Shown piece by piece: positions 34,015 through 42,240 of a DNA stretch of 64,000 bases. Source of the stretch: Paenibacillus albiflavus (lineage in GTDB: Bacteria; Bacillota; Bacilli; Paenibacillales; NBRC-103111); the NCBI RefSeq assembly GCF_004344915.1, contig NZ_SKFG01000001.1, positions 556,506 through 620,505 of the forward strand, read 5' to 3'. Every line of letters begins with the position of its first letter. Within the stretch, counting starts at the first letter, position 1. Under the pieces are notes generated by a model. That model did no database searches and was not told the origin of the DNA. It saw only the letters and a program-made list of their open reading frames with translations. The position numbers and the translations under genes were made by a program.

Positions 34015-35367
34015 TTATTTTTGTGCTGCCGCTAACTCTTCAGGCTCCAGTCTTTCAATTCCTTCTTCCGCTCCAGTATCTGCATTGATGAAGATACGGT
34101 AATTCGCTTTGTCCATTTTTCCAAGAAATTCATAACATTGTACTTCTTCCTTCAATTCATTCAAAATAACCGCTTCACCTTTGGACACAATATTCAATTT
34201 GTTACTTAAACTCTTCTGTGCTTGAGCGATATCCATAGTAGGCTTCTTTAAATCGCGTTGTTTGTGATTATAGACATAATCAGATGCCTGTAAGCCGACA
34301 ATTTCGCCATTATCAAGAGCTACTTTTACCATAATCTTCTCAGGATAAATCGTGACGTCATTCTGCTTGGTTGCGAATGTAATATCGGCCGATTTGCCTG
34401 CTTGGTCATAGGAGATTGGCGTCATGTTGGGATAATTATGGCTGTTCAAAAAATGCCCAGCCTTATCGACCGCTTGGTTCAAATCACAAGTTGGCTCACC
34501 AACGTTTCTGTTATTCATATAGTGAAATGGATGTCCACCTTTACTTGTAAAATCCATTTGACTTGTGCCTCCAGAACCATTGTTTATGTTGGCAGAGTAA
34601 GAATGAAACTTCGTGCCTTTACCATTCTCCGCAATTTGAACAGCACTTGGGTCGATTCCCCAGAAATTAGCAGCTTTGTGCTTCACTTCATCCGCCGACA
34701 CTTCTTTATCCTTGAGCGAATCACCATCATGTCTGCGGTTCATGTTCGCAATAAGAGGGTCCCATTCTACATCCTTATAACCACTAACTTGCTTATCCAT
34801 GGCTTGGAAACCATCAACAATCATATTGTCTTGCGGACCTTTATTCGAACTCATAGCTGTTTCTACATCGGCCCATTGCAGCTTTGTTGACAATACTTTA
34901 GCCTGCATATTTCTCAGCTCATTACTCAACTCTTCGGAGTGCTTATAAAGGGCATTCAACGTTTGAACTTCCTTATCATCTAACGGCTTTTTCGTGAAAT
35001 CCCGAACCCCTGTCTTGTAAGAGAAATTCGCCAGATTCGATAGGAACTGCTCTGCTTTGCTAAATTCCATACCGTACAGTGGTAATTGAGAAACTTCGCT
35101 TTTTGCTTCACTTGTTAGCTGCCAAATATTCACAAGCCCTTTACGATACGAATCTACTGATGCCTCACTCATGGCAAGCGTATTGCCTAATTGTTCATTC
35201 AGGCGATCCATATGATAAGATAGATTATGGAATGATCGTTGATATTGATTTTCCGCTTTGACCATTATTTGATTGCGCTTCTGATTCTCGGTATATCCCC
35301 AGTAAGCTGTAAAAATTAGCGCTAATGTCACTACTGGAAATAGGACCATACTGATTCTTCTATACAT
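34015..35367 (-). CDS. ypeB: Germination protein YpeB
   Basis: 450 aa from ATG 35367. YpeB protects and localises the cortex-lytic enzyme SleB in the spore. An N-terminal signal anchor (about residues 7-24) is followed by a helical region and C-terminal PepSY-type repeats (AANFWGIDPSAVQIAENGKG, AVDKAGHFLNSHNYPN, AQKSLSNKLNIVSKGEAV). In B. subtilis sleB precedes ypeB; here the upstream gene is a 51-aa Cys protein and sleB is not adjacent. The longer frame to 35430 lacks a ribosome binding site. Confidence 0.93.
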   Translation of the reverse strand: MYRRISMVLFPVVTLALIFTAYWGYTENQKRNQIMVKAENQYQRSFHNLSYHMDRLNEQLGNTLAMSEASVDSYRKGLVNIWQLTSEAKSEVSQLPLYGMEFSKAEQFLSNLANFSYKTGVRDFTKKPLDDKEVQTLNALYKHSEELSNELRNMQAKVLSTKLQWADVETAMSSNKGPQDNMIVDGFQAMDKQVSGYKDVEWDPLIANMNRRHDGDSLKDKEVSADEVKHKAANFWGIDPSAVQIAENGKGTKFHSYSANINNGSGGTSQMDFTSKGGHPFHYMNNRNVGEPTCDLNQAVDKAGHFLNSHNYPNMTPISYDQAGKSADITFATKQNDVTIYPEKIMVKVALDNGEIVGLQASDYVYNHKQRDLKKPTMDIAQAQKSLSNKLNIVSKGEAVILNELKEEVQCYEFLGKMDKANYRIFINADTGAEEGIERLEPEELAAAQK

Positions 35368-35460
35368 GATGCAGTAAACTCCCTTCACATGTGCGTTGTT
35401 TGAAGTTATTTTCTGCCTAGTGTCACACAATTATGCAAAGAAAAGACATCGTACCAAAAG

Positions 35461-35489
35461 AAAAAAACTGCCTTATGCCCGGGCAGTTT
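35461..35489 (-). terminator. Terminator after the small Cys-rich gene
   Basis: 8-bp stem AAACTGCC/GGCAGTTT (35465-35472 with 35482-35489), 9-base loop, then a T run on the minus strand. Confidence 0.75.
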
Positions 35490-35493
35490 CCTT

Positions 35494-35649
35494 TTATTCT
35501 TCAGTTTCGATATCCAAATCATTTGCATTCTCACATACACATTGCTTAAAACCTGTTTCAATTTTGTCCCTATCTCTTCTGCCTCTTAGAATAAATCGTT
35601 CACCACAGCGTCTGCATCGAATCGTTACCTTCACTCTGCCTCTAATCAT
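35494..35649 (-). CDS. Small Cys-containing (zinc-ribbon-like) protein, 51 aa
   Basis: ATG 35649. The product begins MIRGRVKVTIRCRRCGERFI and later has KQCVCENAN, so two CxxC/CxC pairs could bind one zinc. It is highly basic in the first 30 residues and acidic at the end. It lies between prsW and ypeB with a terminator directly after it. The ribosome binding site (AGGAGCG region) is about 10 bases upstream. Family and function are unknown. Confidence 0.6.
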   Translation of the reverse strand: MIRGRVKVTIRCRRCGERFILRGRRDRDKIETGFKQCVCENANDLDIETEE

Positions 35650-35692
35650 CCGAACACGCTCCTAAATCCCTTTACCTTCATTATATACGGAT

Positions 35693-36388
35693 TCAGCTGA
35701 GCTTAACCTTCTCCTCTCGATGAAAAACACGAAATGGCGAATGTTCGTGCGCTTGCTCCACCTTCCACATCGTACGAAGCCATAGAATAATCATGAATGG
35801 GATCATGATCCACATCCAATAATTTGTCGCGACAAGCATGATGTAGTCAAATAGTCCATGCCAGAAAACAGCAACAAGCAGCGATAAGAATAAAAATATT
35901 TTCTTTTTACTTGGCTCGAACTTGGCTTTGCCCATATAATAACCCATTGACACCCCAAAGAGTGCATGTCCAGAAACTGGCAGCAAAGCGCGTACTAATA
36001 AATTAGTGAAAGTCATCGAATTAAATAAGGCGTAGAAAATATTCTCCAGCGTCGCAAAGCCTAAGCTAATAGATACCGCATAAACAATTCCATCATACGG
36101 CTCATCGAATGCTTTGTGATGAAAAATCATATGATACAGCAGGAAAAATTTAAGAAACTCTTCAATGCCGCTTGTAATCACAAATGAAAATACAAAATCA
36201 TTTACTTTGCCAATACCCAATAACTCATTCTGTAAAATCATCGATGGAAAAACGAGCAGTGCGCCGAGTAGGAATACTTTCACAACTAGGTGAATAGGCT
36301 CTGTCTCATAACGATCCTTCAAATAAAAAAAAGCAAGCAAAGAGAGCCCAGGCGCAATTGCTGCCATAATAATGGACAAAATCTGCAT
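35693..36388 (-). CDS. prsW: Intramembrane metalloprotease PrsW
   Basis: 231 aa with about seven transmembrane segments. PrsW makes the first cut of the anti-sigma-W factor RsiW in B. subtilis. Catalytic-type motifs are SGIEEFLKFFLLYH (near 73), GFATLENIFY (near 110), SGHALFGVSMGY (near 139) and FWHGLFDY (near 175). The charged C-terminal tail is cytosolic. An ECF sigma factor sits at the other end of the window, but no direct link between the two can be shown. Confidence 0.93.
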   Translation of the reverse strand: MQILSIIMAAIAPGLSLLAFFYLKDRYETEPIHLVVKVFLLGALLVFPSMILQNELLGIGKVNDFVFSFVITSGIEEFLKFFLLYHMIFHHKAFDEPYDGIVYAVSISLGFATLENIFYALFNSMTFTNLLVRALLPVSGHALFGVSMGYYMGKAKFEPSKKKIFLFLSLLVAVFWHGLFDYIMLVATNYWMWIMIPFMIILWLRTMWKVEQAHEHSPFRVFHREEKVKLS

Positions 36389-36422
36389 CTAAGCTCCCCC
36401 TTTCATTCAAAATTTATTGATT

Positions 36423-37673
36423 TTACACCCAGCCTCTAAATCTTGAAGCTTCCGCCATTTTACGAACACCCACAATGTAAGCAGCTAGACGCATATCCAC
36501 ATGACGTGTACTATGCACATTATATACATTATCGAATGCTTTGACCATTACCTCTTGCAGCTTGGTATGTACTTCCTCTTCGGTCCAATAATATCCCTGA
36601 TTATTCTGAACCCATTCAAAATAAGAAACAACGACTCCGCCAGCAGAAGCTAATACGTCAGGGACAAGCAGTATGCCACGGTCGGTTAAAATCTTGGTAG
36701 CTTCCAGTGTTGTAGGACCATTAGCTGCCTCAACGACAATGCCTGCTTTGATCAAATGTGCATTCTCAATCGTAATTTGATTCTCAATTGCCGCAGGTAC
36801 GAGAATATCACATTCCTGCTCCAAAATCTCTTTATTGGTTAATGTATTCTGGAATAAATTAGTCACTGTACCAAAAGAATCTCTACGATCTAATAAATAT
36901 TCGATATCTAATCCATTCGGATCGTATAGAGCACCTTGCACGTCGGAAATACCAATTACTTTGGCTCCAGCTTCATGCATGAATTTGGATAAATAAGAAC
37001 CCGCATTTCCGAATCCTTGTACAATTACTCTTGCGTTCTGGAGGGATATACCACGCTTCTTAAGCGCTTCATCGATCATGATGGTAACACCTTTAGCAGT
37101 AGCGGTTTCACGACCATGAGAACCTCCAAGCACAAGTGGCTTTCCTGTAATAAATCCAGGTGAATCATACTCACGAATATGGGAATACTCGTCCAGCATC
37201 CAAGCCATAATCTGGGAGTTCGTCATCACATCTGGCGCTGGAATATCTTTGGTCGGTCCGACTAATTGGGAAATGGCACGCACATAACCACGGCTTAAAC
37301 GCTCAAGCTCGCCAAATGACATTTTTCGAGGATCACAAATAATACCGCCTTTACCACCACCATATGGCAGGTCTACAATTCCGCATTTAAGACTCATCCA
37401 AATCGAAAGCGCCTTAATCTCATCCTCATAAACGCCGGGGTGAAAGCGGACGCCACCTTTGGTAGGACCTACTGCATCATTATGCTGTGCACGATAACCT
37501 GTGAACACTTGAACACGACCATCATCCATACGAACTGGAATGCGAACGGTCAGCATGCGAAGCGGCTCCTTTAATAGTTCGTACATCTCAGGTGCATAGC
37601 CTAATCTCTGCAAAGCCTCTTGAATGACAACTTGAGTAGAATGAAGTACATTTAAGCTTTCTGCCTCAGACAA
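36423..37673 (-). CDS. gudB: NAD-dependent glutamate dehydrogenase
   Basis: 416 aa from a TTG at 37673 with GAGGTG 6 bases upstream; a GTG at 37682 overlaps that site. Interconverts glutamate and 2-oxoglutarate. GPTKGGVRFHP and LPYGGGKGGIICDP (catalytic Lys), APDVMTNSQIMAWM, and the Rossmann motif GFGNAGSYL are present. Similarity to B. subtilis GudB is high and the neighbours (prsW, a MecA-type adaptor) are the gudB neighbours, so gudB is preferred over rocG. There is no sign of the 9-bp duplication that inactivates gudB in laboratory B. subtilis. Confidence 0.95.
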   Translation of the reverse strand: MSEAESLNVLHSTQVVIQEALQRLGYAPEMYELLKEPLRMLTVRIPVRMDDGRVQVFTGYRAQHNDAVGPTKGGVRFHPGVYEDEIKALSIWMSLKCGIVDLPYGGGKGGIICDPRKMSFGELERLSRGYVRAISQLVGPTKDIPAPDVMTNSQIMAWMLDEYSHIREYDSPGFITGKPLVLGGSHGRETATAKGVTIMIDEALKKRGISLQNARVIVQGFGNAGSYLSKFMHEAGAKVIGISDVQGALYDPNGLDIEYLLDRRDSFGTVTNLFQNTLTNKEILEQECDILVPAAIENQITIENAHLIKAGIVVEAANGPTTLEATKILTDRGILLVPDVLASAGGVVVSYFEWVQNNQGYYWTEEEVHTKLQEVMVKAFDNVYNVHSTRHVDMRLAAYIVGVRKMAEASRFRGWV

Positions 37674-37718
37674 CAGGATCACCTCATAAAAATTGTAATT
37701 TTTATCAACAGAAATGAA

Positions 37719-37751
37719 GCATCATCCGAATCAAGTAATTCGTGACGATGC
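37719..37751 (-). terminator. Possible terminator between the MecA-type gene and gudB
   Basis: GCATCGTCACGAAT pairs with ATTCGGATGATGC (one bulge, one G-U) on the minus strand; the following TTCATTTCTG is only moderately T-rich. Confidence 0.4.
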
Positions 37752-37789
37752 TCTTTTCATGTTTTCATTCAAGAAGAAATTCTATAATA

Positions 37790-38395
37790 CTAGAAATAAT
37801 TACAAAGTTGTTTAACTGCTTCTGATTGCATTACCGTATGTCCGTACTCCTGCAGAACCGCTTGTGTAATTGAACTAACCTCACCATACTCAGACAACAC
37901 GGCGATTAAATTCTGGAATTGCGACTCTTCCAGATCCATTTGTTCAAACTGGAGAATCCATTTGTCTTTGTATTTATATAAAGCTCCGCCATCATTTGCG
38001 ATTGGATGGATAATTTTGGATACTCGAATAACATCCTCAAAATCCTCGAATACAAATGTGATGATATCGCTCTGCTCCAACATGACTTCCATTGCGTATA
38101 TTTCTTCAGCATCACTATCTTCTAGCGCATCCTCGTGAGATTGATAGAATTCCATCGAGGTAGACGTCACAATGACGACCATCCCCTGTGCAGGCATTGA
38201 AAAAACTTCAACTGCAAGTGGTCCAGAAGGGTCGAAGCCAAGCTCGGAATAAGCTTGATCCATCATCTCTATAAATAGCTCGCGGAGCTTATATGTTTCT
38301 TTCAACATATCATCTTTCGGAATCCCACGTTCCGACAAGTCGTCGAAAGTAAGGAAAATCCGAATCTTATCCTGACCTAAGCGCTCCATCTTCAT
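37790..38395 (-). CDS. MecA/MecB (YpbH) family Clp adaptor protein
   Basis: 201 aa. Adaptor that hands substrates such as competence or sporulation regulators to ClpC. MKMERLGQDKIRIFLTFDDLSERGI is the substrate-binding N-terminal domain; an acidic linker (ALEDSDAEEIYAME) joins it to the ClpC-binding C-terminal half (SDIITFVFEDFEDVIRVSKI). Position next to gudB matches B. subtilis ypbH (mecB), but spore formers of this group often have a single MecA, so the symbol is left open. Confidence 0.9.
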   Translation of the reverse strand: MKMERLGQDKIRIFLTFDDLSERGIPKDDMLKETYKLRELFIEMMDQAYSELGFDPSGPLAVEVFSMPAQGMVVIVTSTSMEFYQSHEDALEDSDAEEIYAMEVMLEQSDIITFVFEDFEDVIRVSKIIHPIANDGGALYKYKDKWILQFEQMDLEESQFQNLIAVLSEYGEVSSITQAVLQEYGHTVMQSEAVKQLCNYF

Positions 38396-38592
38396 GATAG
38401 GATCTTCCCCCTTTGTTAGTTATATAGAATTTAGTTCGATGAACTTCATAAATTCTTCGTATAACTTATTATTAAATTATGAATTCATCAAATAAATGGT
38501 GTGTACGCAGGACCCAATCCTATCCATATTAATTCATTGAATCATTCACAGACTACAATCTCATGTTATCATGATTCTATACTGATTGCACG

Positions 38593-38631
38593 TAAAAAAA
38601 CACAGCTCCAAGTAGCAATTGAGCTGTGTTT
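38593..38631 (-). terminator. Terminator after the 93-aa protein gene
   Basis: 11-bp perfect stem AAACACAGCTC/GAGCTGTGTTT (38598-38608 with 38621-38631), 12-base loop, then seven T on the minus strand. Confidence 0.88.
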
Positions 38632-38654
38632 GCACCGTTTGTTTCAGTTCTGGT

Positions 38655-38936
38655 TTAATCTGCGTTGAAGTTTTGAACAGGTGGTTCATCTACTTTAATC
38701 AAATCCTTAATTGTCTGCTTTAATTCTGAATCATCGGTAATCATTTGTTTGAATTTTTTAAGTCCATCGGCTACAAGCTGTGCCCCTTCAGATGTGCTGT
38801 CAAGCATCTCGTTGCACATGGATTTTGAAGATCTAAGTGCAGCCTTCAAACCAGCTCTGCCCTTAGAGCTACTACACATGCATGCAACGGCCGCGCCTAA
38901 CAACCCACCTGCGATAAATGAACCCAATTTCATCAT
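38655..38936 (-). CDS. Small membrane-associated protein, YtxH-like
   Basis: 93 aa. A Gly/Ala-rich hydrophobic N-terminus (MKLGSFIAGGLLGAAVACMC, about 2-21) resembles YtxH-type general stress proteins, followed by a helical amphipathic body (LVADGLKKFKQMI). GGAGG is 7 bases before the first of two ATGs. It is a single gene with its own terminator, divergent from the deacetylase gene. Function is unknown. Confidence 0.7.
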   Translation of the reverse strand: MMKLGSFIAGGLLGAAVACMCSSSKGRAGLKAALRSSKSMCNEMLDSTSEGAQLVADGLKKFKQMITDDSELKQTIKDLIKVDEPPVQNFNAD

Positions 38937-39095
38937 TGTCTTCCCTCCGTTCTAGCCTGTTTAATCATCATCATTAGCTTGTTACGACATAGATACATCC
39001 ATACACCTAAATAGCAGGAAAATTATAGGGTTAATTCTCAAAAACATGCTACAATATGGATATCATTTTTTAATGAATAGGAGCAGTCATAACCC

Positions 39096-39959
39096 ATGAA
39101 AATCAGACAGAAGTTCTGGATTGGAATCACCATTCCGCTTGCCTTGCTTGTAACTGGTTGCGGACAAAAACAAGACTTAAATAATTCATTAGCCGCTAGT
39201 CCAGCGCCCATTCTATCACCAACCCCATTACCTACTAGTACACCTGTGATAGTGTCGCCCGAACCTACGCCAGTGTCAGTTGCAACACCTACTCCCGAGC
39301 AAGCAAGGACTAAGATCGAGAAAACCTATCATATGAACAAAAACTATGATATTGTACCAAATGACCCTGATGGGAATAAGAAAATTGTGCTCTTAACGGT
39401 TGATGATGGACCTAAGGATGAGGACATGATCAAGAGCCTGATAGCAACACTTGATAAACATGAGGCTAAAGCTATTTTCTTCATGAATGGTTATCGGATT
39501 AAGCAAAAGCCTGAACTGCTTACACTGATCTATGAGAGCGGACAAATTCTTGGTAATCATGCTTGGGATCATAACGATTTAAAGAAAGCATCCAAGGATA
39601 CAGTAGATCAGCAAATCGGTGATGTGCAGGCAACCGTGAAAGAAATAACTGGGGAAGTTCCTCAGTTCTTCCGCCCTCCTTACGGCTCTGGAAATGACTA
39701 TGTTAAAGAGGTTGTGAAAAAGCATGATATGCTCTATATGACCTGGTCGAATGGTTCACTAGATTGGGAGATGACCAATAAGAAGAATGATCCAAATAAA
39801 GTAATTGAGAATGTGCTGAACCAGCTTCATTCGGGCTCTAATATATTGATGCATGAGCTGCCATGGACTGCAGAAGCAATGGATAAGCTGCTTACCACCC
39901 TGGAAGACAAGGGATACAGCTTTGTCGATCCACGTGCAATCGAGCTTACAATGAGATAG
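39096..39959 (+). CDS. Polysaccharide deacetylase lipoprotein (NodB domain)
   Basis: 287 aa. The signal peptide ends at the lipobox LVTGC (Cys near 23), followed by a Pro/Thr/Ser-rich linker (about 40-75) with repeated PTP motifs that would span the wall. The NodB domain follows from about residue 95: LLTVDDGPKDEDM (catalytic Asp and metal Asp), LGNHAWDHNDL (metal His pair), FFRPPYGSGND, and ILMHELPW near the end. It probably removes acetyl groups from peptidoglycan or another wall glycan at the outer membrane face. Single plus-strand gene, divergent from 38655-38936. Confidence 0.93.
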   Translation: MKIRQKFWIGITIPLALLVTGCGQKQDLNNSLAASPAPILSPTPLPTSTPVIVSPEPTPVSVATPTPEQARTKIEKTYHMNKNYDIVPNDPDGNKKIVLLTVDDGPKDEDMIKSLIATLDKHEAKAIFFMNGYRIKQKPELLTLIYESGQILGNHAWDHNDLKKASKDTVDQQIGDVQATVKEITGEVPQFFRPPYGSGNDYVKEVVKKHDMLYMTWSNGSLDWEMTNKKNDPNKVIENVLNQLHSGSNILMHELPWTAEAMDKLLTTLEDKGYSFVDPRAIELTMR

Positions 39960-39983
39960 ACAAGTGATCTATATAACAAACAA

Positions 39984-40035
39984 GGAGCATACAATAGGCA
40001 GCATTTTATGCCTATTGTGTGCTCCATTTATTTGT
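39984..40035 (+). terminator. Strong hairpin terminator after the deacetylase gene
   Basis: 17-bp stem with one G-U (39984-40000 with 40009-40025, arms GGAGCATACAATAGGCA and its complement) followed by ATTTATTTG. It probably serves both convergent genes. Confidence 0.75.
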
Positions 40036-40048
40036 CATATAGAATTTA

Positions 40049-40228
40049 TTACAACTGACTACTATTATCACCAGTAAAAAATACACCCCAAATACCAAGT
40101 CCAATGACCAATAAGACAAGCAAAGTAAGTAGAATTCGATAGAATAGAATCGCCCATTTCCCTTTTTCTGATCGATGTATTTGCTTGCGTGCTGGTAAAT
40201 AGTGAGAGTCCTTTTCTTCCTCAGACAT
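40049..40228 (-). CDS. Small membrane protein of unknown function, 59 aa
   Basis: ATG 40228 follows directly on the TGA of the CPBP protease gene (TGAATG), with AGGAGG-like sequence about 9 bases upstream. The product has a charged N-terminus (MSEEEKDSHYLPARKQIHRS) and one transmembrane segment (about 27-51). Tight coupling to the protease gene suggests a shared role; the function is unknown. Confidence 0.65.
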   Translation of the reverse strand: MSEEEKDSHYLPARKQIHRSEKGKWAILFYRILLTLLVLLVIGLGIWGVFFTGDNSSQL

Positions 40229-40825
40229 TCACGAATCCTCCTTGCCGAATTTAATGATGCAACCCATGATCAAATCGATAATAAAGTGAGCCAGTATCGG
40301 CACCCACAGCGTGCCGGTCATTTCGTATATTGTACCTAGCCCATAAGAAATACTAAATACAAGCCCTGTCATAAGCCAGTGCTGCAAATATCTGACATGG
40401 ATAAGTGCGAATAGAATACTCGTCCAATAAGGTCCAATCAAACCGCCTATCGCTCCGCGAAATAATAGTTCTTCACAAATGGATACGATAAAGCAAATGA
40501 CGATAATATGCCATAATGGCCGCTTCTTGAATAATCGATTATTCATTCCCCCATCATCCGTAAAATCTTCTGGAACGAATCTGGAGATTATTAAATCAAC
40601 CACTATGACTAGAGCTGCAAAGCCTGCTCCCCACCAAAGAATCTCCCAGCCCAAATGCAGGGAGAACATAGCGGACAAATTTGGTTGTTCGAATAATAGA
40701 ATGACCACACCAATGACTAGCGTGATCATTTGCGTTAAATAAAGATTAAGAATTAACGTTCGATCATCAATATCATCCAAAGAAATCGATTTTCCTTTGA
40801 TTTTTTTAAAATCTGGCTTCTTCAT
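40229..40825 (-). CDS. CPBP-family intramembrane metalloprotease
   Basis: 198 aa with about six transmembrane segments. The family motifs are EELLFRGAIGG (residues 118-128), FALIHVRY (near 139) and HFIIDLIMG (near 182), which carry the Glu/His residues proposed to bind zinc, as in CAAX prenyl proteases and bacteriocin-immunity relatives. GGAAGG is upstream of the ATG. The substrate is unknown. A small membrane-protein gene follows without a gap. Confidence 0.88.
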   Translation of the reverse strand: MKKPDFKKIKGKSISLDDIDDRTLILNLYLTQMITLVIGVVILLFEQPNLSAMFSLHLGWEILWWGAGFAALVIVVDLIISRFVPEDFTDDGGMNNRLFKKRPLWHIIVICFIVSICEELLFRGAIGGLIGPYWTSILFALIHVRYLQHWLMTGLVFSISYGLGTIYEMTGTLWVPILAHFIIDLIMGCIIKFGKEDS

Positions 40826-40914
40826 AGGGCTTTCCTTCCATTTTGTTCTCTTCCTTTTTTCGACTTATTCACCTATACTAATGGTAAACTTCGACAGATG
40901 AAAGGGGTATTACC

Positions 40915-41838
40915 TTGGAAAAGCGTCTAACTCGTACTGACTACTTATTTGCTATCCTGACGATTTTCATGCTTGTGTGTGTGCTTGGTGCATTCTTTAT
41001 CGGTTATAATATCGGATCAAGTAGAGCCGATGACCGCTACCAATCTGTTATTGAGTCTTATAACACAAAGATGAGTACACCTGAAACGTATTCTTCTCAA
41101 GCCTTGGTATCATTCTATCATAACATGTATTTACCCTATAATAAATTTCAAAAGGCTTGGTTTGAGACAATTAACGACATAAAAGCCGATCCAGAGTCCA
41201 AAAAAACCTCAGCCAAAATCAGAAGTCTTGCAAGCTATGCTGAGAAAACGTTGGATAATCTCCAAGCAAAAGTAAATTCGATCAGCCCAAGCAACCCACT
41301 GCTGCAATCGGCAAATACGGAGTATATCGCAAGTCTGCAAAGCTTTATTACTGGATTGGAAAACTTAGACAAACATGCAAAATCAGTTACTAGTAATCAA
41401 CTTATTAGTTTAATAGATACAAGCACTCAAATTCAAGAAGCTAAGCAGCACGCAGTCAAAGCTCAAAGTGATTATTATAACTCCATGGTCAAATGGGGAC
41501 AATTTACGGATGCAACAGTTAAGTCTATAGGAGCCGACCAACCTTTATCCATTGATGAGTGGACCAAGCTATCACTTTTAAGTAAAAATGAATACATAGC
41601 GGCTCGACATTATGCAGATGTCAAATTTACAGCTTATATGCCACAGGATCTGACCTATCGCATAGATGAATTTATTCAGTCTGGCCAGAACGATAAATTG
41701 AATTTGAAACAAGTAACGGATATTATAGCATTAATTACTAGTATGGATGCTGTTAAGCCAGCTGATTTTATTGAAAATAAGACCAAATATACGAATCAGC
41801 TATTACCTGACATTCCTTTTTTCACGATGAATAATTAA
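40915..41838 (+). CDS. Membrane-anchored protein of unknown function, 307 aa
   Basis: Starts at a TTG with AGGGG 7 bases upstream. One transmembrane segment (about residues 10-31) is followed by an outside domain that is almost wholly helical (KTSAKIRSLASYAEKTLDNLQ, ANTEYIASLQSFITGLENLD), likely a helical bundle. There is no lipobox, enzyme motif or repeat. It stands alone upstream of the serA leader. I do not recognise the family. Confidence 0.75.
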   Translation: MEKRLTRTDYLFAILTIFMLVCVLGAFFIGYNIGSSRADDRYQSVIESYNTKMSTPETYSSQALVSFYHNMYLPYNKFQKAWFETINDIKADPESKKTSAKIRSLASYAEKTLDNLQAKVNSISPSNPLLQSANTEYIASLQSFITGLENLDKHAKSVTSNQLISLIDTSTQIQEAKQHAVKAQSDYYNSMVKWGQFTDATVKSIGADQPLSIDEWTKLSLLSKNEYIAARHYADVKFTAYMPQDLTYRIDEFIQSGQNDKLNLKQVTDIIALITSMDAVKPADFIENKTKYTNQLLPDIPFFTMNN

Positions 41839-41884
41839 TACTTGGTACCATTTGTGTCATTCTTGTGATTATTTCGAATCAATC

Positions 41885-41913
41885 TTGACACTTTGCTAAT
41901 TCACAGGTATATT
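41885..41913 (+). promoter_or_regulatory. serA promoter
   Basis: TTGACA (41885-41890), 17 bases, TATATT (41908-41913). Predicted start near 41920, just before the T-box Stem I. Confidence 0.8.
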
Positions 41914-41919
41914 GATAAA

Positions 41920-42197
41920 AACTATTTTCGTTAAAGCGTTGATGGAGAGATACGTTAGTGTAACATTCAGAGAGTCGGTGGTTGGTGTGAATCGACAGTG
42001 AAGCTAATGCACAGCACTCCAGAGTATTGTTTTGAACGTCAATCTGACTAGTAGAGGCAAACGGTAGGAATCCGTTATCGTTCCCATGAGGCTGCAGATA
42101 AACATTTATTTGCAGTGAAGTAGGGTGGCACCACGATGAGAAGCTTTCGTCCCTTTTATACGGTATTCGTATGGGGATTGAAAGCTTTTTTTTATTA
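41920..42197 (+). promoter_or_regulatory. T-box riboswitch, serine specifier (UCC)
   Basis: The T-box sequence AGGGTGGCACCACG is at 42122-42135. Upstream, Stem I pairs TTGATG (41939) with CGTCAA, GATAC with GTATT, and AGTGT with GCACT, leaving UCC-A (42018-42020) in the specifier loop. AGAGAGTCGGTGGTTGGTG is the conserved distal Stem I region. Downstream AAGCTTTCGTCCC (42141) pairs with GGGGATTGAAAGCTT and a run of T, forming the terminator that the T-box antiterminator competes with. Uncharged tRNA-Ser should switch serA on. Confidence 0.93.
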
Positions 42198-42240
42198 TTC
42201 TAAAAAACAAAGAGACTATTATCGATGGAGGAGAAATGAA

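Noticed and set aside
42136..42240. Earlier start for SerA inside the T-box leader
   Set aside because: This stretch is the T-box antiterminator/terminator RNA; ATG 42241 has the strong ribosome binding site.
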